Shown here: one piece after another, positions 1 to 8,208 of the stretch
How the letters are laid out: each line of letters begins with the position of its first letter
How positions within the stretch are numbered: position 1 is the first letter of the stretch
From: COE1 sp964445375
GTDB lineage: Bacteria > Bacillota > Clostridia > Lachnospirales > Lachnospiraceae
Assembly (NCBI GenBank): GCA_964445375.1
Contig: CAYUKO010000052.1
Coordinates: forward strand, 1-23,763
DNA: 23,763 bases
Direction: 5' to 3'
Notes under the pieces: model-generated
What the model saw: the letters and a program-made list of their open reading frames with translations, nothing else
The model's database searches: none
Told to the model about the DNA's origin: nothing
Made by a program: the position numbers and the translations under genes

Positions 1-21
1 GATTTATTCATTTCTTTTGTA

Positions 22-176
22 TATGATATAAGTAACCAAAGATATTTACGATTTTTCGGATTCGTAAATGGAGGTTTTTCCGTAAGTTTGGTTCACTTAC
101 CCCGAATAGGATTTATCCGAAAACGAGAGAACCATTTTTTGAAAGTTAGAATGCTCCTGACTTAGGTCAGGAGCAT
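22..176 (+). ncRNA. Structured leader upstream of the PBECR4-like gene
   Basis: No ORF is visible before 202, but the stretch is rich in complementary segments. Hairpin A has perfect 8-bp arms ATTTACGA (44-51) and TCGTAAAT (62-69). Hairpin B has 6-bp arms GTAAGT (82-87) and ACTTAC (95-100). The loop of A (TTTTCGGAT, 53-61) is fully complementary to ATCCGAAAA (115-123). The loop of B (TGGTTC, 89-94) is complementary to GAACCA (129-134), which runs straight into six T residues. A possible -10 (TATGAT, 22-27) lies near the window edge, so its -35 cannot be judged. I do not recognise a known riboswitch class. A cis-regulatory leader is inferred from pairing potential only. Confidence 0.4.
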
Positions 177-183
177 TTGTTGT
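151..183 (+). terminator. Strong hairpin just before the PBECR4-like gene
   Basis: Perfect 11-bp stem: ATGCTCCTGAC (151-161), loop TTAG, GTCAGGAGCAT (166-176), followed by the T-rich TTGTTGT. It could be an intrinsic terminator of an upstream unit or the terminator half of an attenuator, because no promoter is obvious between it and the ATG at 202. The T-tract is short, so termination efficiency is uncertain. Confidence 0.5.
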
Positions 184-201
184 ACATAGGAGAAAGTAGA
201 C

Positions 202-789
202 ATGAATGGTCTGTTAGAGAAATTCAATGAATATAAATCTATTGTCAATTATCAGGTGGAGTATGAGTTTGATAATGGTGACACGATTGAATTTAAACTA
301 AAACAAACGGATTTTCCACATTTAATAGGATTGCATAAATTAATAGATATACCTGTAATTCGGCAGTTTAATGATAAAAAGAATGTAACGGTAAGTGCAA
401 GGTACATTCTTTCGCGTATAAAAAAAGAAGAATTACTTACAGAGAGCATTTTGAAGAAAAGTGTATATTTTCCCACCATTGAGCAGAGATATGAAAAATT
501 TAGTAGGGAAAATATTCTTACAATATCATATACAGACGCTATTATAGATTTTAATGCAAAATTAATTGGTTCGAATTTGAAAGCAAACCATATTTTATAT
601 GAACAAAAAAATAATCAAGGATATAATCATCTTTGCATTGCCAAAGATTCTAAAACTAGGCAATATGCAGAGTCTTTTTTCTATAATTCAACAGATCTTT
701 ATATACGAAATCAGAAATCCATTAAAATTAGAAATGTAAAAATATATGATAATAAAGGTAATTTGTTTATAGAAGATACATTGTGCTGA
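202..789 (+). CDS. PBECR4-like domain protein (RelE/Barnase-EndoU-like fold)
   Basis: 195-aa soluble protein without signal peptide or membrane segment. Two stretches look conserved in clostridial proteins annotated with the PBECR4 domain (phage Barnase/EndoU/colicin E5/D/RelE-like): FPHLIGLHKL near residues 38-47, and a C-terminal part with GYNHLCIA and the AESFF..STDLYIRNQ segment. The spacing of the histidines and the aromatic 'FFYN' region are compatible with an RNase-like fold, but I cannot assign catalytic residues. The start at 202 is supported by AGGAGAAA about 7 nt upstream. It is a single-gene unit with a long structured leader, followed by an unrelated AAA-ATPase gene with its own promoter. 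No antitoxin-like partner is adjacent. Family assignment is from memory of the motif pattern and activity is unknown. Confidence 0.55.
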   Translation: MNGLLEKFNEYKSIVNYQVEYEFDNGDTIEFKLKQTDFPHLIGLHKLIDIPVIRQFNDKKNVTVSARYILSRIKKEELLTESILKKSVYFPTIEQRYEKFSRENILTISYTDAIIDFNAKLIGSNLKANHILYEQKNNQGYNHLCIAKDSKTRQYAESFFYNSTDLYIRNQKSIKIRNVKIYDNKGNLFIEDTLC

Positions 790-884
790 TAAAAGCTATA
801 TTTACGAATGTATATTTAAAATATCCATAACAGAACGTATAATGACCCTCTTCATATAATCAATATCCATTTCGTCCGCAGAAT

Positions 885-913
885 TTGACTTTCAAAATGT
901 GATATCTTATACT
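885..913 (+). promoter_or_regulatory. Sigma-A type promoter of the first AAA-ATPase gene
   Basis: TTGACT (885-890), 17-bp spacer, TATACT (908-913), about 38 bp before the ATG at 951. A GGAGGG Shine-Dalgarno lies just before the start. The gene is therefore its own transcription unit. Confidence 0.7.
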
Positions 914-950
914 CATAATGTATAGATTAGCATAAGCGGAGGGCAAAAAT

Positions 951-2546
951 ATGGGTATTTATCTGAACGCAGGATATGAAAAATTTGCAAGAGCAATTCG
1001 TTCTAAAGTATATGTAGATAAAACAGGTTTATTGGAATATACAAATGCCGTTATTGATACAGAAGATGGACATATTTGCCTTAGCCGACCAAGGAGATTT
1101 GGAAAATCCATTACAGCGGCTATGCTTTCTGCTTATTATGGTCGAGGAGGAAATGCCAAAGAAATCTTTGATAAGCTTTCCATTGCGAAATCAAAGGATT
1201 ATGAAGAATATAGAAATCAATATGATGTGATTCAGGTAGATATGAATGTATTTCGACATAGAAGAGATGCCAAGACAGAATCAAGCATTTCGGCTACAGC
1301 AGCAGTAGGTCTTTTTCATAAAGAAGTAATTGAGGAGCTTAGGGAAGCATATCCGGAGAGTCTCACAGAGGAAGATGGAGATTTGCCAACTGCTTTGTTG
1401 AAGGTATATCGTTATACAGGTGTAAAATTTGTTATTATTATTGATGAGTGGGATGCCATTTTCCGAGAAGATAAGTATGACGAAGAGGCACAGAGATTAT
1501 ATATTGAATTGTTAAGAGGTCTGTTTAAGAATGATACGTCCAAGGAATTTTTGGCGTTGGGGTATTTAACAGGAATATTGCCGATTAAGAAATATGGAAC
1601 CGAATCGGCACTTAATAATTTTGATGAGTTTACCATGATTAATCCACAGCCATTAGAAGAATATGTAGGTTTTACAGAGCAGGAAGTTTATGATTTGTAT
1701 CAGGAATACAACATGGATTTTGAGGAAGCGAAGCGATGGTATGACGGTTATCAGATGGGAGAAGGCATTCATATATATAATCCGAAGTCGGTAGTGGATT
1801 CGGTAAGAAGAAAGCGTATTACGAACTATTGGACCAGAACAGAAACGTATGAGTCTCTTAGAAATTATATTACGATGAATTATGATGGACTTAAAGATGC
1901 CGTGATTGAGATGCTTGCAGGCGGACGATGTATGATAAATCCAGATAAATTTCAAAATGATATGACTTCATTTGAAAGTAAGGATGACATATTGGCATTG
2001 TTGATTCATCTTGGATATCTTGGATATGATTATGAGAGTCAGGAAGTTTATATTCCAAACGAAGAGGTTCGGAGTGAATTCAAAAATGCAGTTGAAGGAA
2101 GTGGCTGGACACCGGTAATTGATGCAATACAGGCATCAAATCGACTTTTGGCTGCAACATGGCAGCAGGATGAGGAAGCGGTAGCCGCAGGCATTGAGCA
2201 GGTTCATATGGAGAATGTATCAGTGCTTAAATACAATGATGAAAATTCGTTAAGCTGTGTAATCACATTGGCGTATTATAATGCGAAAAATGAATATACA
2301 TTGATTCGGGAAATGCCAACAGGCAAAGGATATGTAGATATTATTTTCTTACCAAGGAAAAAATCAGATAAACCGGCAATGATTGTTGAACTGAAATATG
2401 ATAGCTCTGTACAAGGTGCAATTGCGCAGATTAAAGAAAAGAACTATATGGAAAAATTGGAAGAGTATAAGGGAAATCTGTTATTAGTAGGCATTCATTA
2501 TGATAAAGAAACGAAAAAGCACCAGTGTTGTATAGAAAAAGTATAA
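951..2546 (+). CDS. AAA-ATPase-like / PD-(D/E)XK nuclease superfamily protein, intact
   Basis: 531-aa protein of the AAA-ATPase_like plus C-terminal PD-(D/E)XK (DUF1703-type) family, common in Lachnospiraceae and Bacteroidetes. The N-terminal part carries a P-loop variant SRPRRFGKS (residues 45-53) and a Walker B-like VIIIDEWD (161-168). The C-terminal part has the nuclease-fold signature: GYVDIIFLP with D463, then IVELK with E480 and K482, then a Q...K..Y helix (493-499). Both halves are present, so the gene looks intact, unlike the copy at 16904. GGAGGG precedes the ATG and a good promoter lies at 885-913. The cellular role of the family is not established. Proposed roles in mobile-element biology or defence are not shown by this sequence. 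Confidence 0.85.
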   Translation: MGIYLNAGYEKFARAIRSKVYVDKTGLLEYTNAVIDTEDGHICLSRPRRFGKSITAAMLSAYYGRGGNAKEIFDKLSIAKSKDYEEYRNQYDVIQVDMNVFRHRRDAKTESSISATAAVGLFHKEVIEELREAYPESLTEEDGDLPTALLKVYRYTGVKFVIIIDEWDAIFREDKYDEEAQRLYIELLRGLFKNDTSKEFLALGYLTGILPIKKYGTESALNNFDEFTMINPQPLEEYVGFTEQEVYDLYQEYNMDFEEAKRWYDGYQMGEGIHIYNPKSVVDSVRRKRITNYWTRTETYESLRNYITMNYDGLKDAVIEMLAGGRCMINPDKFQNDMTSFESKDDILALLIHLGYLGYDYESQEVYIPNEEVRSEFKNAVEGSGWTPVIDAIQASNRLLAATWQQDEEAVAAGIEQVHMENVSVLKYNDENSLSCVITLAYYNAKNEYTLIREMPTGKGYVDIIFLPRKKSDKPAMIVELKYDSSVQGAIAQIKEKNYMEKLEEYKGNLLLVGIHYDKETKKHQCCIEKV

Positions 2547-2587
2547 GATACAAGAATAAAAATGAGAAAAAATATCATTCTCCCCTA

Positions 2588-2641
2588 TGTAAATATGAGA
2601 TAAGTAATGGTATAATATGTTAATTAGTTATAACTAACTAA
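2588..2641 (+). promoter_or_regulatory. Methyltransferase promoter with RTTAG-N6-CTAAC operator
   Basis: TATAAT at 2611-2616 with a weak -35 (TGTAAA, 2588-2593, 17-bp spacer). Seven bases downstream lies ATTAG-TTATAA-CTAAC (2623-2638). In an overlapping register it is TTAGTTA-TAAC-TAACTAA (2624-2641), a perfect 7-bp inverted repeat. A protein bound here would cover the transcription start, which suggests repression. The same motif recurs at 13237, 19076, 19711 and 20710. Confidence 0.7.
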
Positions 2642-2690
2642 AAGGAATCATTATTATATTGAGAGATAAGCTATCAGAGGGGAGGATTTC

Positions 2691-3485
2691 ATGAAGATAA
2701 AATTGAAAGGAGTACAGGAAACCTTATTAATACCGTTAATTGCAAGAGCGACAGAAACAAGGAAGGATAATCCCAGAATCAATGACCAGAATGCAGTAGA
2801 TATGGTAAAGAAAATAGATTATGATTTCTCAAAATTTGATAAAAAGGGAAGTCAGCAAGGTGTCATAGCAAGAACGATGATTCTGGATCGGGAAACACAA
2901 AAGTTCATTGATAAGAACCCAAATGCGGTCTGTATATCAATTGGATGTGGGTTAGATACCAGATATCATAGAATTCGACACAAAAAAGTAGATTGGTACA
3001 ATTTGGATTTTCCGGAAGTGATTGAGCTAAGAAAGCAACTTCTCTTTGAAAATAAGCATGTAAAGTGTATCGGAAAGTCAGCACTTGATTTGTATTGGGC
3101 AGATGAAATCAAGGAGAAAAACAGACCAGTGCTTATTATTTTGGAAGGAATCTTAATGTATTTTACAGAAGCAGAAGTCATACAGCTTATGGGAATCTTA
3201 AAGAATCATTTTCCAGGATGTACGATTCTTGCAGAAATCATGAATCCCTTTGTTGCAACACAATCAAAGCACCATGATACCGTAAAGAATACATCGGCTG
3301 TATTTAAGTGGGGAGTAAAGTCAGGTAAAAACATGGAAAACATGTGTGATAAGCTTCAGTTCAAGAAGGAATGGAATCTGTTTGATGAATTGACAGACCA
3401 GGGACTTATGTTTCAAATAGCTGCAAAAGTACCCTTTATAAGGAATATAAATAATAAAATCGTCAAGCTTCAGATGGGAGTTTGA
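2691..3485 (+). CDS. Class I SAM-dependent methyltransferase, LCM family
   Basis: 264-aa cytosolic protein of the leucine carboxyl methyltransferase-like O-methyltransferase family (PF04072 type). The SAM-binding motif I is CISIGCGLDTR (residues 81-91), followed by the acidic-loop segment DWYNLDFPEV (about 101-110) and a LIILEGILMYFTEAEV stretch (about 148-163) typical of this family. Its substrate cannot be read from the sequence. Relatives methylate carboxyl groups or polyketide and other small-molecule hydroxyls. The start at 2691 has GGGGAGGA about 5 nt upstream. It is monocistronic: own promoter with a palindromic operator upstream and a strong terminator immediately downstream. The operator is shared with an ABC exporter pair, a metal-binding protein and an acetyltransferase in this window. 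Confidence 0.82.
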   Translation: MKIKLKGVQETLLIPLIARATETRKDNPRINDQNAVDMVKKIDYDFSKFDKKGSQQGVIARTMILDRETQKFIDKNPNAVCISIGCGLDTRYHRIRHKKVDWYNLDFPEVIELRKQLLFENKHVKCIGKSALDLYWADEIKEKNRPVLIILEGILMYFTEAEVIQLMGILKNHFPGCTILAEIMNPFVATQSKHHDTVKNTSAVFKWGVKSGKNMENMCDKLQFKKEWNLFDELTDQGLMFQIAAKVPFIRNINNKIVKLQMGV

Positions 3486-3488
3486 TGC

Positions 3489-3535
3489 AAAGAGAGAAGA
3501 ATCTTGTTATTGAGAATTCTTCTCTCTTTTTCTTT
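3489..3535 (+). terminator. Intrinsic terminator of the methyltransferase
   Basis: Perfect 14-bp stem AAAGAGAGAAGAAT (3489-3502) and ATTCTTCTCTCTTT (3516-3529), ending in a T-rich tail (TTTTTCTTT). It lies directly after the stop codon. Confidence 0.85.
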
Positions 3536-3546
3536 AAGCAAATACC

Positions 3547-3600
3547 TTGACTGAAAAAATAAGGAAAAGTATAATAACACCGTTATCGATAATAGTGTTA
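3547..3600 (+). promoter_or_regulatory. tetR-ABC operon promoter with 26-bp palindromic operator
   Basis: TTGACT (3547-3552), 17-bp spacer, TATAAT (3570-3575). From 3575 to 3600 there is a long palindrome with outer arms TAACAC/GTGTTA and a perfect 10-bp centre TTATCGATAA. Only the two bases between outer arm and centre on each side break the symmetry. Its size and position over the transcription start fit autorepression by the TetR protein encoded 24 bp downstream. Confidence 0.7.
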
Positions 3601-3623
3601 TTAATAATGAAAGGACGAAATAT

Positions 3624-4232
3624 ATGGCAGTGAAAGATCATTCTCTGGATGAAAAGATTATAAAAGCGGCAAAAGAGGAATTCATGCAATATGGTTTTCA
3701 GAAGGCATCTTTGCATAAGATTGCACAGAATGCCGGGCTTACGACGGGGGCGTTATATACACGATATAAGAACAAAGACGCACTGTTTTGCAGTCTTATG
3801 GCAAATGTGATGGAGGCCTTTCGTACGAATGCAGAGTCTTTAAGAGAGCGATATTATGCGGTGGAAAAAAGCAAAAATATAGAGGAACTTATACGAGTGA
3901 TGGAGGATGAGAGAAGCATTTATCTGGATATTCTTTTTGAATATTATGATGAGTGTCAGCTTTTCTTCTGTCATAGTGTGGGCAGTTCCATAGAAACGAA
4001 CATGGAGAAGATGATGCAGGTAAAAGCGGACGAAACCATTGCCTTTTTAAAAAGGATATCCAAAACACAAGTGGACTTGAATGGGGTGGAAATGATTCTG
4101 AAAGGGCAATTTCAGTTCTATCATCAGATTCTGCAAAAGGGATATAGCAAAGAGGAAGCTGTTCGCTGTATGGAAACCGTGGAACTCTTTTTTGAAGCAG
4201 GGTGGAAAAAGTTGTTTGAAGAAATTATATAA
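3624..4232 (+). CDS. TetR/AcrR family transcriptional regulator
   Basis: 202-aa regulator with a clear N-terminal TetR DNA-binding domain: KIIKAAKEEFMQYGFQKASL, then the helix-turn-helix around KIAQNAGLTTGALYTRYKNKDALF (about residues 33-56). The C-terminal ligand-binding half is divergent, so the effector is unknown. The start ATG at 3624 has AAAGGAC 9 nt upstream. It is the first gene of an operon with two half-size ABC exporters starting 27 bp after its stop. The natural inference is a repressor that releases the transporter genes when their substrate accumulates. The palindrome at 3575-3600 is its probable operator and differs from the RTTAG-N6-CTAAC motif elsewhere in the window. Confidence 0.85.
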   Translation: MAVKDHSLDEKIIKAAKEEFMQYGFQKASLHKIAQNAGLTTGALYTRYKNKDALFCSLMANVMEAFRTNAESLRERYYAVEKSKNIEELIRVMEDERSIYLDILFEYYDECQLFFCHSVGSSIETNMEKMMQVKADETIAFLKRISKTQVDLNGVEMILKGQFQFYHQILQKGYSKEEAVRCMETVELFFEAGWKKLFEEII

Positions 4233-4259
4233 AAGCAACAAAGGAAAGGACATAATAAA

Positions 4260-5999
4260 ATGGAAGAAAAAGCGCAATCAGCTTCTTTTTTTAAGGAGCT
4301 TGGAAGTTTTATGAAGCCGTATCGTGGAAAGTACGGCGGCTCTATCGTGATTAGCATTCTTAGCGTAGCGGCAAGTATTGGCTCTTATGCCTTTGTCGGA
4401 ATGATTGCAGGAGCGTTATTTACAGGAGAGATGAAATGGGAAGAGATAACAGGTTTGGCAATGGTAGCCATTGTGTGTAAGCTGCTTCATGGAATTCTTT
4501 TGAATGTTTCTACATGGTTGTCCCACAAAGCAGCATATTTTACGCTAAGGGATATCAGAAAGGAACTTACCCAGAAGATGATGAGACTTCCCATGGGATA
4601 TTTTGAAGAACATGGCAGTGGGCGCCTGAAAACCATGTTGGTAGATAATATCGAGGGAATGGAGAAAACATTGGCGCATATGTTACCTGAAATGACAGCA
4701 AATCTTCTTGTGCCATTGGCACTTATGATATGGATGTTTCTGATAGACTGGAGGCTGTCGTTGTGTGTATTTTTGTGGATTGTAATTGGTCTTATGGCCA
4801 GTATGGGGATGATGAAGAATTATGAGGAAAAGTACGCAGGGCAGATTGCGGCAGCAAAGACGATGAATCAGGCAGTTGTAGAGTATGTTGGTGGAATTGA
4901 AGTAATCAAGAACTTTGGGAGAGTGGATGAATGTCACCAAAAATATGAGGATGGGGTGTATGGTCATGCAGCATATTGTGTAGGCTGGCAGAGCGAAACA
5001 CAGATTTACACTTCGCTTGGTATGGCAATTGCGCCATTTTCTATTTTTCCGCTTTTGATTGTGGGATTGAGTTTCTTTGCGAATGGTACATTAGAAGCAT
5101 CCACACTGTTTTTAATGGTTATCTTAACATTTGGAATCTTCGGTCCCTTGATGAATGCAATGACGTATTTTGACCAGCTTGCACAGATGGGAACGAATGC
5201 CAAGGAGATTCGTGATGTGTTGGAATATCCTGAGTTGAAGCGTGGAAATAGCAATACGATGAGTCATGCTGCTGTGGAATTCTCCCATGTAACATTTTCC
5301 TATGATAAGGAAAGTGAGCCGGTTCTTAGAGATATTTCGTTTAAGGTTCCCGAAGGAAGCATGCTTGCGCTTGTTGGACCATCAGGAAGTGGAAAATCAA
5401 CAATGGCAAAGCTTTTGGCAGGTTATTGGGATGCAACTTCCGGTGATATTATGCTTGGAGGAAAGTCTATTTCAGAATATTCACAGGAAGGGTTAAACAG
5501 GCAGATTGCATACGTGGATCAGGATACCTTTTTATTTGATGAGAGCATTATGGACAATATACGAGTGGGGAATCCGACAGCATCCGATGAGGAAGTAATG
5601 GAGGCTGCAAAGCGGGCAGGATGTGATGCATTTATTAGAGCACTTCCACGTGGTTATCAGACAACAGCAGGAATGGCAGGAGGAAGGTTGTCAGGTGGAG
5701 AACGACAGCGAATTGCGATTGCCCGCGCCATGATGAAGAATGCCCCCATTATGATTCTGGATGAGGCAACCGCAAGCTCTGACCCGGAAAATGAAGCACA
5801 TATTCAGGAAGCATTATCAGCAGCGGCAAAGGATAAGACATTAATCGTAGTGGCACACAGACTTTCTACCATTATGCATGCAGAACAGATTGCTTTTGTG
5901 AAGGATGGAAAGATAGAGGCAATCGGAACACATGAACAATTGCTTCATAGTTGCCCGGAATATAGCATAATGTGGACACTAACAGAGGAGGAACAATAG
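4260..5999 (+). CDS. ABC exporter half-transporter (permease-ATPase fusion), subunit 1
   Basis: 579-aa type IV ABC exporter half-molecule. The N-terminal membrane domain has about six hydrophobic helices within residues 28-300. The C-terminal nucleotide-binding domain has Walker A GPSGSGKS (373-380), signature LSGGE (477-481), Walker B MILDE with catalytic E502, and H-loop H533. The linker motif EEHGSGRLKTMLVDNIEGMEKTLAHMLPE resembles the subgroup containing YbtP and IrtA, siderophore transporters with an exporter fold, so a metallophore or small-peptide substrate is plausible but unproven. GGAAAGG precedes the ATG by about 12 nt. It is followed without a gap by its partner at 6000, which suggests a heterodimer. 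All catalytic residues are present. Confidence 0.88.
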   Translation: MEEKAQSASFFKELGSFMKPYRGKYGGSIVISILSVAASIGSYAFVGMIAGALFTGEMKWEEITGLAMVAIVCKLLHGILLNVSTWLSHKAAYFTLRDIRKELTQKMMRLPMGYFEEHGSGRLKTMLVDNIEGMEKTLAHMLPEMTANLLVPLALMIWMFLIDWRLSLCVFLWIVIGLMASMGMMKNYEEKYAGQIAAAKTMNQAVVEYVGGIEVIKNFGRVDECHQKYEDGVYGHAAYCVGWQSETQIYTSLGMAIAPFSIFPLLIVGLSFFANGTLEASTLFLMVILTFGIFGPLMNAMTYFDQLAQMGTNAKEIRDVLEYPELKRGNSNTMSHAAVEFSHVTFSYDKESEPVLRDISFKVPEGSMLALVGPSGSGKSTMAKLLAGYWDATSGDIMLGGKSISEYSQEGLNRQIAYVDQDTFLFDESIMDNIRVGNPTASDEEVMEAAKRAGCDAFIRALPRGYQTTAGMAGGRLSGGERQRIAIARAMMKNAPIMILDEATASSDPENEAHIQEALSAAAKDKTLIVVAHRLSTIMHAEQIAFVKDGKIEAIGTHEQLLHSCPEYSIMWTLTEEEQ

Positions 6000-7733
6000 A
6001 TGCTTGGGACATTTGCAAAAATATGGGATTACAGTAAGAAAAGACATGCAGAGCTGATAAAAGCATTAACGCTTTCATTCGTACGGTCGGTATTTGGTGT
6101 TACGCAATTGTGGGCGATTATGATAGCCATCAATGCATTGCTGGGAGAGGCGAAGATAAGCGAAAGTATTAAGCAGATTGTGGTACTGACTGCAATCTGT
6201 GTGATTGGAAATTTTATTACAAGCTATGTAGAACAAATCAATACGTTGAAAACGGGTTATTTCATGACAGGGGATAAGCGAATGGATATCGCAACGGTGT
6301 TAAGAAAAGTACCGTTAGGATTCTTTAACGATGTATCGACAGGAAGGATTACCGCAACGCTTACGTCAACACTGTCAGGGGTAGAAACAGCAGCATCTAT
6401 GGCGCTTGTTATGATTATATCAGGGTTATTTGGTGCAATGGCATTGTTTTTTGTGATGCTGTTTTATGACTGGCGCGTAGGAATGGTGTCGGGATTAGGA
6501 ATGGTGGTGTATCTCTTAGTGGTAAACTGGCAGATGAAGATATCAAGGAAAAATGCCCCTATGCTGCAAGAGGCACAGACTGGACTTGCGCAGGCAACCC
6601 TTACATTCCTGCAGGGCATTAAGGTAACAAAGGCTTTTTGTTTTCAGGAAGGAGACGAACAGTTAAAAAGTGCGATTGAGGGAAGTTGTGATGCTAATAT
6701 CGGATTAACTAATAAGTCAATGCCTTCGCAGTTTGCTGCGAATCTCAGTATTGCAGTTTTTGAGTCTGTTATTCTTTTGGAAGCTCTTTTCTTTTGTTTT
6801 GTACTTAAGGATATTATGGTTGAGAAAACAGTAGTACTTATGATATTTAGCTTTATGGTGTATGCGTCTTTAAAACAGGCAGGATCCATGTTGTCCATGA
6901 TAGGAATGCTTGACAGTGGTCTTCGGGAAGTGGAAGAACTGGAACAGACAGAACAGCTTACGTGTAGAGAACCAGAGCAGAGAGCATTATCCAATGAAAT
7001 TACTTTTGAAAAGGTGTCTTTTTCTTATGGCGAGCATGAGATTTTGCATGATGTAACCACAACCATCAAGCCGGGAAGTCTGACTGCGGTGATTGGACCA
7101 TCCGGTTCAGGAAAGACAACCCTTTGTCAGCTTATTCCCAGATTTCGTGATATTTCATCCGGTACGATACGGATTGGTGGAGCAGATATCCGTTATATGG
7201 AATCTGAGGAATTAATGAAGCGAATCAGTATGGTGTTTCAAAGAGTATATCTATTTGAAGATACGATTTTAAATAACATTCGATTTGGTAAGCCGGATGC
7301 AACGCTGGAAGAAGTAAGAGCTGTAGCCAAAGCAGCAAGATGTGATGACTTTATTATGGCTCTGCCAAATGGATATGATACGAAGATTTCGGAAGGAGGA
7401 GGAAGTCTTTCCGGTGGTGAGAAACAGAGAATATCCATTGCAAGAGCAATGTTAAAGGATGCACCGATTGTCATTTTAGATGAAGCTACTAGTGCACTGG
7501 ATGCGGAAAATGAGCATGAGATTCTGGCTGCAATCGATGAACTAACACGTAACAAGACCGTAATTATGATTGCACATAGAATGAAGACCGTGCGCAATGC
7601 AGACCATATCATAGCTCTGGAAAATGGTACGATTGTGCAGGAGGGAACCCATGAGCAACTGATGGCAGAAGGGGGACTGTATGAGAGATTCGTAAAGGAG
7701 CGTAGGGATGCCGCAGGCTGGAAGGTAAGATGA
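6000..7733 (+). CDS. ABC exporter half-transporter (permease-ATPase fusion), subunit 2
   Basis: 577-aa partner of the preceding gene. Its ATG follows the upstream TAG directly, with GAGGAGG inside the end of the previous gene, so translation is probably coupled. The membrane domain covers roughly residues 20-300. The nucleotide-binding domain has Walker A GPSGSGKT (366-373), LSGGE (470-474), Walker B VILDE with E495, and H526. Unlike many heterodimeric exporters, neither subunit lacks the Walker B glutamate, so both ATP sites look competent. The pair is likely paralogous to 13316-16815. The -35 box of the next unit (csoR-like) overlaps the stop codon, and no terminator is visible in between. 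Confidence 0.88.
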   Translation: MLGTFAKIWDYSKKRHAELIKALTLSFVRSVFGVTQLWAIMIAINALLGEAKISESIKQIVVLTAICVIGNFITSYVEQINTLKTGYFMTGDKRMDIATVLRKVPLGFFNDVSTGRITATLTSTLSGVETAASMALVMIISGLFGAMALFFVMLFYDWRVGMVSGLGMVVYLLVVNWQMKISRKNAPMLQEAQTGLAQATLTFLQGIKVTKAFCFQEGDEQLKSAIEGSCDANIGLTNKSMPSQFAANLSIAVFESVILLEALFFCFVLKDIMVEKTVVLMIFSFMVYASLKQAGSMLSMIGMLDSGLREVEELEQTEQLTCREPEQRALSNEITFEKVSFSYGEHEILHDVTTTIKPGSLTAVIGPSGSGKTTLCQLIPRFRDISSGTIRIGGADIRYMESEELMKRISMVFQRVYLFEDTILNNIRFGKPDATLEEVRAVAKAARCDDFIMALPNGYDTKISEGGGSLSGGEKQRISIARAMLKDAPIVILDEATSALDAENEHEILAAIDELTRNKTVIMIAHRMKTVRNADHIIALENGTIVQEGTHEQLMAEGGLYERFVKERRDAAGWKVR

Positions 7734-7788
7734 TTGACAAAATACAAATCAAAAGTATAATAATACACATACCCCATAGGGTATGTGT
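7734..7788 (+). promoter_or_regulatory. csoR-like promoter with CsoR-type operator
   Basis: TTGACA (7734-7739), 16-bp spacer, TATAAT (7756-7761). Immediately downstream is a perfect inverted repeat with 10-bp arms ACACATACCC (7765-7774) and GGGTATGTGT (7779-7788) around CATA. The TACCC-N4-GGGTA core is the known CsoR-family operator pattern. Its position over the transcription start indicates autorepression. Confidence 0.85.
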
Positions 7789-7806
7789 AAGGAGGTATAC
7801 TTATTT

Positions 7807-8082
7807 ATGAAACAGTGTATGGATGCGGAGAATTTACACAGACGCTTGCGAAAGATTATCGGACAGGTGCAGGCGATTGACAGAATGATAGACGAAGATG
7901 TTCCATGTGAGGATGTTCTTGCACAGATTAATGCGGCAAAATCGGCATTGCATAAGGCAGGCCAGGTCGTATTGGAGGGGCATATCAAGCATTGTGTCAG
8001 AGATGGTATAGAGCATGGCGATGCTGATAAGACGATTGAAAGCTTTACGAAAGCAGTAGAGAGATTTGCAAATATGAAATAA
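7807..8082 (+). CDS. csoR: CsoR-family metal-sensing repressor (DUF156)
   Basis: 91-aa all-helical repressor. It carries the Cu(I) ligand set of CsoR proteins: C34 (in VPCEDVL), H59 and C63 (in GHIKHC), matching the C-H-C trio known from M. tuberculosis CsoR. It lacks the extra N-terminal histidine typical of RcnR/FrmR. Basic residues near the N-terminus (RRLRKIIGQ) fit DNA contact. The start at 7807 is chosen because AAGGAGG (7789-7795) is 11 nt upstream. An upstream ATG in the same frame (7783) would lie inside the operator. CsoR-type boxes precede both this gene and the ATPase at 8209, so it probably derepresses both on metal binding. Copper is the best guess and other soft metals are possible. 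Confidence 0.85.
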   Translation: MKQCMDAENLHRRLRKIIGQVQAIDRMIDEDVPCEDVLAQINAAKSALHKAGQVVLEGHIKHCVRDGIEHGDADKTIESFTKAVERFANMK

Positions 8083-8099
8083 GAATAGGAAATAGAAGT

Positions 8100-8139
8100 A
8101 TAGCTGTGAGTGTTGATAGAACTTGCAGCTATCTTTTTA
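8100..8139 (+). terminator. Probable terminator between csoR and the P-type ATPase
   Basis: ATAGCTG (8100-8106) pairs with CAGCTAT (8126-8132), followed by CTTTTTAT. The 19-nt loop makes it a moderate rather than strong terminator. It fits the separate promoter of the ATPase at 8148. Confidence 0.5.
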
Positions 8140-8147
8140 TCCTTGCC

Positions 8148-8176
8148 TTGACAACCTATACCCCTATGGGTATAAT
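8148..8176 (+). promoter_or_regulatory. ATPase promoter with CsoR-type box in the spacer
   Basis: Consensus TTGACA (8148-8153), 17-bp spacer, consensus TATAAT (8171-8176). The spacer and -10 hold the inverted repeat TATACCC (8157-8163), CTAT, GGGTATA (8168-8174), a second CsoR-type operator. A repressor bound there would block polymerase directly. Confidence 0.87.
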
Positions 8177-8208
8177 GAGGGGCGTGGAATATTAGCTTAG
8201 AGAAAGGC

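Noticed and set aside
44..140. Known riboswitch (ykkC/guanidine, fluoride, purine, preQ1 or c-di-GMP) in the left leader
   Set aside because: None of the conserved cores I know for these classes could be matched. It is kept only as an unclassified structured leader.
202..950. Toxin-antitoxin pair built on the PBECR4-like gene
   Set aside because: No small partner ORF lies beside it; 790-950 contains only the next gene's promoter.
1653..1955. 100-codon minus-strand ORF inside the first AAA-ATPase gene
   Set aside because: It lies wholly inside a well-supported gene, has no ribosome site and has low-complexity shadow composition.
2555..2584. Possible terminator after the first AAA-ATPase gene
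   Set aside because: Only a GAGAA/TTCTC match of 5 bp with an AT-rich loop and no T-tract.
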